Positions 60,752 through 64,000 of a stretch of DNA of 64,000 nucleotides are shown piece by piece. Position numbers and translations under genes: made by a program. Within the stretch, counting starts at the first letter, position 1. Each line of letters opens with the position of its first letter. The DNA is from UBA5614 sp034678545 (GTDB taxonomy: Bacteria > Cloacimonadota > Cloacimonadia > Cloacimonadales > Cloacimonadaceae). The notes beneath the pieces were generated by a model that was not told the DNA's origin, did not search any database, and saw only the letters and a list, made by a program, of their open reading frames with translations. The stretch covers positions 1 to 64,000 of the forward strand of contig JAXDBS010000070.1 of the NCBI GenBank assembly GCA_034678545.1, in the 5' to 3' direction.

Positions 60752-61660
60752 ATGCCCGGCATCGACCTGAAAAAGTTCTACTACCTATACTACAAGGTGC
60801 GCGAGGAAGGCAAGGACGTCATGCTCAAGGAAAGCGAAATGACGGAAGAGGAATTTAACCGTTTCGAAAGCGAACTCGCGGAGGAAGTGACGCTCCTGAA
60901 AGCGGAACGCGTCAACGTGCCACGGATAGGGGAGGACTTTGTCCGCTACACCCGCTACCTGTACGAGCCTGAATCCGAAGCCTCAAAAAAGGTGCGCCGG
61001 CCAGACGCCATCGCACCTCTGATCGGCGAAATCATCCAGCTGCCCGCCGTGGGCAAGATACCCCAGCCAGACATGACGCTCTGGAAAGCGATCGAGCAGC
61101 GCCGCAGCCTGCGCACCTATGCCCGAGAACCGCTCAACCAGCCGGAACTTTCCTTCCTGCTCTGGGCCACCCAGTGGGTGCGAGATTTCCGCTCCAACGA
61201 AAAAGTCGAGATCGCTCTCCGCAACGTCCCTTCGGCCGGAGCCCGACACCCCTTCGAGACCTACCTCCTGGTCAACCGCGTGCGCGGACTCAAGCCCGGC
61301 CTTTATTACTACAACCCCACCAAGCACGGCCTGGTGCTCTTACGCCCGGGGGAGGAGATGGCCGGGGAAATCTGCCGCGGCGCCCTGGACCAGGAAATGG
61401 TGACCGCCAGCTCCGTCACCTTCATCTGGGTTGCCGTCCCCCACCGCACTGTCTGGCGCTACAGCCAGCGCGGCTACCGCTATCTCTACCTCGATGCCGG
61501 CCACGTGGGCCAAAATCTGCACCTGGCGGCCGAGGCCATCGCCTCCGGAGCTTGCATGATCGGCGCTTTCTATGACGAGGGTATGAACGAGATCCTAAAG
61601 CTGGACGGCAAGTCAGCCTTCGTTATCTACATGGCCAGCGTGGGCAAGAAACCGGTATAA
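60752..61660 (+). CDS. SagB-type FMN nitroreductase
   Basis: A 302-residue protein with the SagB/ThcOx-type nitroreductase domain: RRSLRTYAREPLNQPELSFLLWATQ, NVPSAGARHPFETYLLVNRV, YYNPTKHGLVLL and the FMN-binding YRYLYLDAGHVGQNLHLAAEAIASGACMIGAFYDE. Such enzymes oxidise azolines in peptide natural products when paired with a cyclodehydratase (SagC/D), or act alone as dehydrogenases. No cyclodehydratase, precursor peptide or exporter is visible nearby, so a stand-alone redox role is more likely. It lies 14 bp after the C25 peptidase gene. Confidence 0.87.
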   Translation: MPGIDLKKFYYLYYKVREEGKDVMLKESEMTEEEFNRFESELAEEVTLLKAERVNVPRIGEDFVRYTRYLYEPESEASKKVRRPDAIAPLIGEIIQLPAVGKIPQPDMTLWKAIEQRRSLRTYAREPLNQPELSFLLWATQWVRDFRSNEKVEIALRNVPSAGARHPFETYLLVNRVRGLKPGLYYYNPTKHGLVLLRPGEEMAGEICRGALDQEMVTASSVTFIWVAVPHRTVWRYSQRGYRYLYLDAGHVGQNLHLAAEAIASGACMIGAFYDEGMNEILKLDGKSAFVIYMASVGKKPV

Positions 61661-62000
61661 CTTAAAGTATAATCATAAGTTAACCTATCTTTTCTTACCA
61701 CTGCATCGGCAGTATGGGATTGCATGATGTCATATCTTGTCAACACCACCTGATGCAGATCATGCATTTATGCTGCTGTTTTACAACATTAGCCTACCCC
61801 AACGCCAACTCTTAAACTTATCCATTGCCCTCAAAGACAATCAGTTAGATCTACTTTTGGAAAATGGAACGGAGTTTGCGCTTTCATCCCTGCAGATTCA
61901 TGCCTGGGACTTGCTGCAGGCGTGAACAAGGAGACGATGTTACGCTGAATGCTGTTGCCATAGTGAGCTCTCTCCCGCTCCTCCTGATTCCTCCGAATCG

Positions 62001-62043
62001 CCGGGAACTCAATATCATGCGGTTGAGTTCCCGGTCTTTTTTC
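62001..62043 (+). terminator. Strong rho-independent terminator without an assigned gene
   Basis: CCGGGAACTCAA (62001-62012) pairs over 12 bp with TTGAGTTCCCGG (62023-62034), a 10-base loop, then TCTTTTTT. It ends 340 bases after the SagB-type gene, too far for that gene alone unless the transcript has a long untranslated tail or a separate small RNA starts between. Confidence 0.88.
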
Positions 62044-62077
62044 TGGCGCAACGGCAGACGCGCCTAGCTGTAGACTT

Positions 62078-62117
62078 AAATGGTACAGGTAAGGCGTCTG
62101 TACTTACGGCACCATTT
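62078..62117. repeat. Two-part hairpin in the gene-poor region
   Basis: AAATGGT (62078-62084) pairs with ACCATTT (62111-62117) and inside it GTAAG (62089-62093) pairs with CTTAC (62103-62107). It lies 35 bases after the strong terminator. Confidence 0.5.
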
Positions 62118-62344
62118 TCCCCTGGCACAGCAACATGCGCCCTGCTTGTCGTACATGCGGTACCCTTGTATAAGAGACCGGCAGGACGGCACAGTTCGTC
62201 TCCCCGGTTGGAACAGGAATCAATTTGATGAATGTTAAAATCTTAGTGTCTTTCTGCCCGGTGGGATTGAGGTGCAGAGCTGAGCTTATGGAGTAAGAGG
62301 AACAGATGAAAAATGTAAATTTATAAAAAGCGCTTCGCCCAATT

Positions 62345-62492
62345 CACCAATTCACACGGTCTGTCAATCCCCGGATCTGGGTGAAAGTGGTCTCTATCGA
62401 TGCTGAGGGATATAGATGATGTGAATTGGTGTAATGGTGGGTTTTTGTATATCTAACTTATTGAAACATATACCTCCCACCATTTCACAACC
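62345..62492. repeat. Two adjoining inverted repeats in the gene-poor region
   Basis: CACCAATTCAC (62345-62355) is the exact complement of GTGAATTGGTG (62421-62431). The sequence that follows, GGTGTAATGGTGGG ... GTATAT, pairs with ATATAC ... CCCACCATTTCACAACC (62467-62492) in a second, imperfect hairpin. GGTG at 62428-62431 belongs to both, so the two folds are mutually exclusive over those bases. Confidence 0.5.
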
Positions 62493-62775
62493 CTTTTGCA
62501 ATTTGGCGCGTGTTGGTGCGAACTGCTCTTCTCTCGGGATGGAGTTTATGCTGGATTCATTATATCATTCTGTTTTTTTTCCACCACCTGATCGTAAACA
62601 AATCCGATATCAATACCGCTGCAATTAGGATCAGGATTGACAAAAATGGCGGGCAGGTTTGGTATGAATTTTACAATAACAGAATATCAACAGGCATGTG
62701 TTCCGGCATCCGGAAAATGCTCCTGTTGCTATAACAAGCTGAATCGTGATATTAGAATACGACACCGGAGGGAAC

Positions 62776-64000
62776 ATGAACCAGTTTAAAATGCTTTGTG
62801 CGGCGCTGGCCATCCTTTTATTGTCTGTCCCGCTGGCTGCCCAGATCACCAATAAATACGCTTTCACGGCCGGCAACACGGTGTGGGAACTGCTCTCCGG
62901 GACCGCGGTGACGGACGCCATGACGGAAGACGGCCTGTCTTATGCCATCGATATCGGCTTCGCTTTCCCCTACGGCGAAAACACCTACACCCAGGTGAAG
63001 ATCTCCTCCAACGGCTGGCTGGGCCTGGGCGCCAACCTGAACAATTCCTATTACGCCAATGACCTGGCCACGCTGAACATCCGGCCCCTGGTGGCGCCTT
63101 TGTGGGACGACCTGGACATGAGCTACGGCCTGGTGCAGCACCTGACCTCGGGAGAGGCGCCCCACCGCGTCTTCCAGGTGCAGTGGCTGGCCGCCCGCTG
63201 GAACCGCAACGCCACTGAAGGCGAGTTCCACTTCATGGCTCGCCTGCACGAGACCGGCCAGGTGGATATCATCTACGGCCCCCACAACGGCACGCCCAAC
63301 AACCCCTCCTCCTCGATCGGCATGAACATGGCTCCCGGCGGACCCGGCTGGTACTACAGCATCCTGCCCGGCGAACCGCCCATGGCCTTTTCCACCAACC
63401 AGTACCAAAACATCACAACCGTCCACCCCTCCGGCGCAATGTACATCTTCATGCCCAAAACCCTGCTCACCGCCAATCCCGCCTGCCTCAACCTGACCGG
63501 CACCCGCACCCCCATGCAAAGCGTCAGCGCGGATTACACGGCCGTCATCGGCAACGCCGGCACCTCCATCATCCCCTCCGGCCAGGCCACGGTCCGCCTC
63601 CTGCGGGAAGGGGAGATCCTCTCCTCCGCCGCAGTGCCGCAGCTGATCCCGGGCGGCTTTGCCGCCGTGAATCTACCTTGGGCGCCGGACACCACCGGAC
63701 TCATGCACCTGACCGCCCAAGTGGAACTGGCCGGCGACCCCGACAGCCTCAACAACGCCTCCTATGCCTTTATGGTCACAGCCATCCCCTTTGTCGGCAA
63801 CCAGGACGAGACCCAGACGCCCCTCGCCCTCAGCCTGTCAGCATATCCCAATCCCTTTGGGGAGAGAATTGTTTTACAGTTTGATCTGGAAAAAGCGGAG
63901 CAGGTGAGCCTGAGGATCTATGACATCAAAGGCCGGCTGGTCAGGGACTTGCTGAAGGAATTCGGCAGCGAGTTCATGCCGGGAAAATCAACAGCCAAAG
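62776..64000 (+). CDS. Secreted sorting-tag protein, truncated by the window end
   Basis: An open frame of 408 codons that runs off the window. Signal MNQFKMLCAALAILLLSVPLAAQ is followed by YAFTAGNTVWELLSGTAVTD ... IDIGFAFPYGENTYTQVKISSNGWLGLGA, typical of the N-terminal beta-sandwich of FCB secreted proteins. A CARDB-like part (residues about 240-330) precedes the sorting module LSLSAYPNPFGERIVLQFDL ... SLRIYDIKGRLVRDLLKEFG, which is cut before the WDGRD strand. Function beyond surface export is unknown. GGAGGGA precedes the ATG at 62776. Confidence 0.82.
   Translation, partial: MNQFKMLCAALAILLLSVPLAAQITNKYAFTAGNTVWELLSGTAVTDAMTEDGLSYAIDIGFAFPYGENTYTQVKISSNGWLGLGANLNNSYYANDLATLNIRPLVAPLWDDLDMSYGLVQHLTSGEAPHRVFQVQWLAARWNRNATEGEFHFMARLHETGQVDIIYGPHNGTPNNPSSSIGMNMAPGGPGWYYSILPGEPPMAFSTNQYQNITTVHPSGAMYIFMPKTLLTANPACLNLTGTRTPMQSVSADYTAVIGNAGTSIIPSGQATVRLLREGEILSSAAVPQLIPGGFAAVNLPWAPDTTGLMHLTAQVELAGDPDSLNNASYAFMVTAIPFVGNQDETQTPLALSLSAYPNPFGERIVLQFDLEKAEQVSLRIYDIKGRLVRDLLKEFGSEFMPGKSTAK

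Larger units (their letters stand above)
61661..62775. other. 1.1-kb gene-poor region with several hairpins
   Basis: No protein-coding gene is supported over 1115 bases, which are more AT-rich than the flanks. Short open frames (61737-61925, 61864-62067, 62434-62628, 62510-62734) lack ribosome sites and family similarity. The region contains a strong terminator (62001-62043), a hairpin at 62078-62117 and two overlapping inverted repeats at 62345-62431 and 62428-62492. It may encode one or more non-coding RNAs, or be decayed sequence. Confidence 0.55.

Noticed and set aside
58759..60762. 667-codon frame opposite the C25 peptidase gene
   Set aside because: The FG-GAP repeats and sorting tag on the plus strand are unambiguous; the minus frame is a shadow.
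61737..61925. 62-codon frame in the gene-poor region
   Set aside because: Leucine-rich but has no Shine-Dalgarno or recognisable relative; left as a possibility only.

Overview
The window is dense, mostly GC-rich chromosomal DNA from a Gram-negative bacterium. Envelope markers are lipoprotein sorting genes (two LolA-like, one LptE-like), several outer-membrane beta-barrels, and five large secreted proteins ending in the C-terminal module (YPNPF ... IYNIKGQLV ... WDGRD ... GIYLVRL) used as a type IX-style sorting tag. Together with the seven-blade SBBP-type propellers, a C25 (gingipain-type) peptidase and a MutL/GlmL-family mutase accessory protein, this points to the FCB side of the tree. Candidatus Cloacimonadota is my best guess. 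That is inference from gene content; no rRNA is present to confirm it.

Layout. 0-7 kb: a DEAD-box helicase, then a minus-strand group made of a lipoyl/KOW-like protein with a GlmL-like ATPase and the overlapping purS-purQ-comF-hypothetical operon. 7-9.4 kb: an aminoglycoside-phosphotransferase-fold kinase and an SGNH-hydrolase lipoprotein. 9.7-19.4 kb: one long minus-strand operon, yggS, plsY-like, GNAT-like, PAP2, outer-membrane barrel, BatA/vWA-like, dxs, mnmE. 19.6-25.3 kb: a secreted BtrH/C39-like protein, a tight ECF sigma / anti-sigma / two Spy-CpxP-like operon, and asnB. 25.4-32.3 kb: a small barrel and secreted sorting-tag proteins, including two tandem seven-blade propellers, one of them broken by a frameshift. 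32.6-37.6 kb: a barrel, a LolD/MacB-type ATPase, two FtsX-type permeases and a LolA-like protein in one operon. 38-43.7 kb: an 819-residue secreted protein, perR-type fur with katA, and a VOC protein. 43.9-49.2 kb: a LEA14-like lipoprotein, a small membrane protein, a receiver-phosphatase-kinase fusion, a GT4 glycosyltransferase and an M42 peptidase. 49.3-55.9 kb: purE flanked by two perfect parS sites, an HTH-EIIA protein, then lptE-like, rsuA/rluB, ychF-like, ftsK and lolA, mostly overlapping. 56-61.7 kb: mannose-1-phosphate guanylyltransferase, the C25 peptidase and a SagB-type nitroreductase. 61.7-62.8 kb: a gene-poor, more AT-rich stretch with several hairpins. The window ends inside another secreted sorting-tag protein.

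How the genes fit together: much of the window serves envelope building and its surveillance (Lol/Lpt parts, an ABC exporter with its own barrel and LolA-like partner, sorting-tag cargo, ECF-Spy stress response). Purine synthesis (purS, purQ, purE), isoprenoid precursor synthesis (dxs), tRNA modification (mnmE) and peroxide defence (fur-katA) are also present. The most notable non-coding signals are the two isolated parS centromere sites, a pair of about 90-bp interspersed elements built on 11-bp units, and a three-copy family of 45-bp intergenic palindromes.
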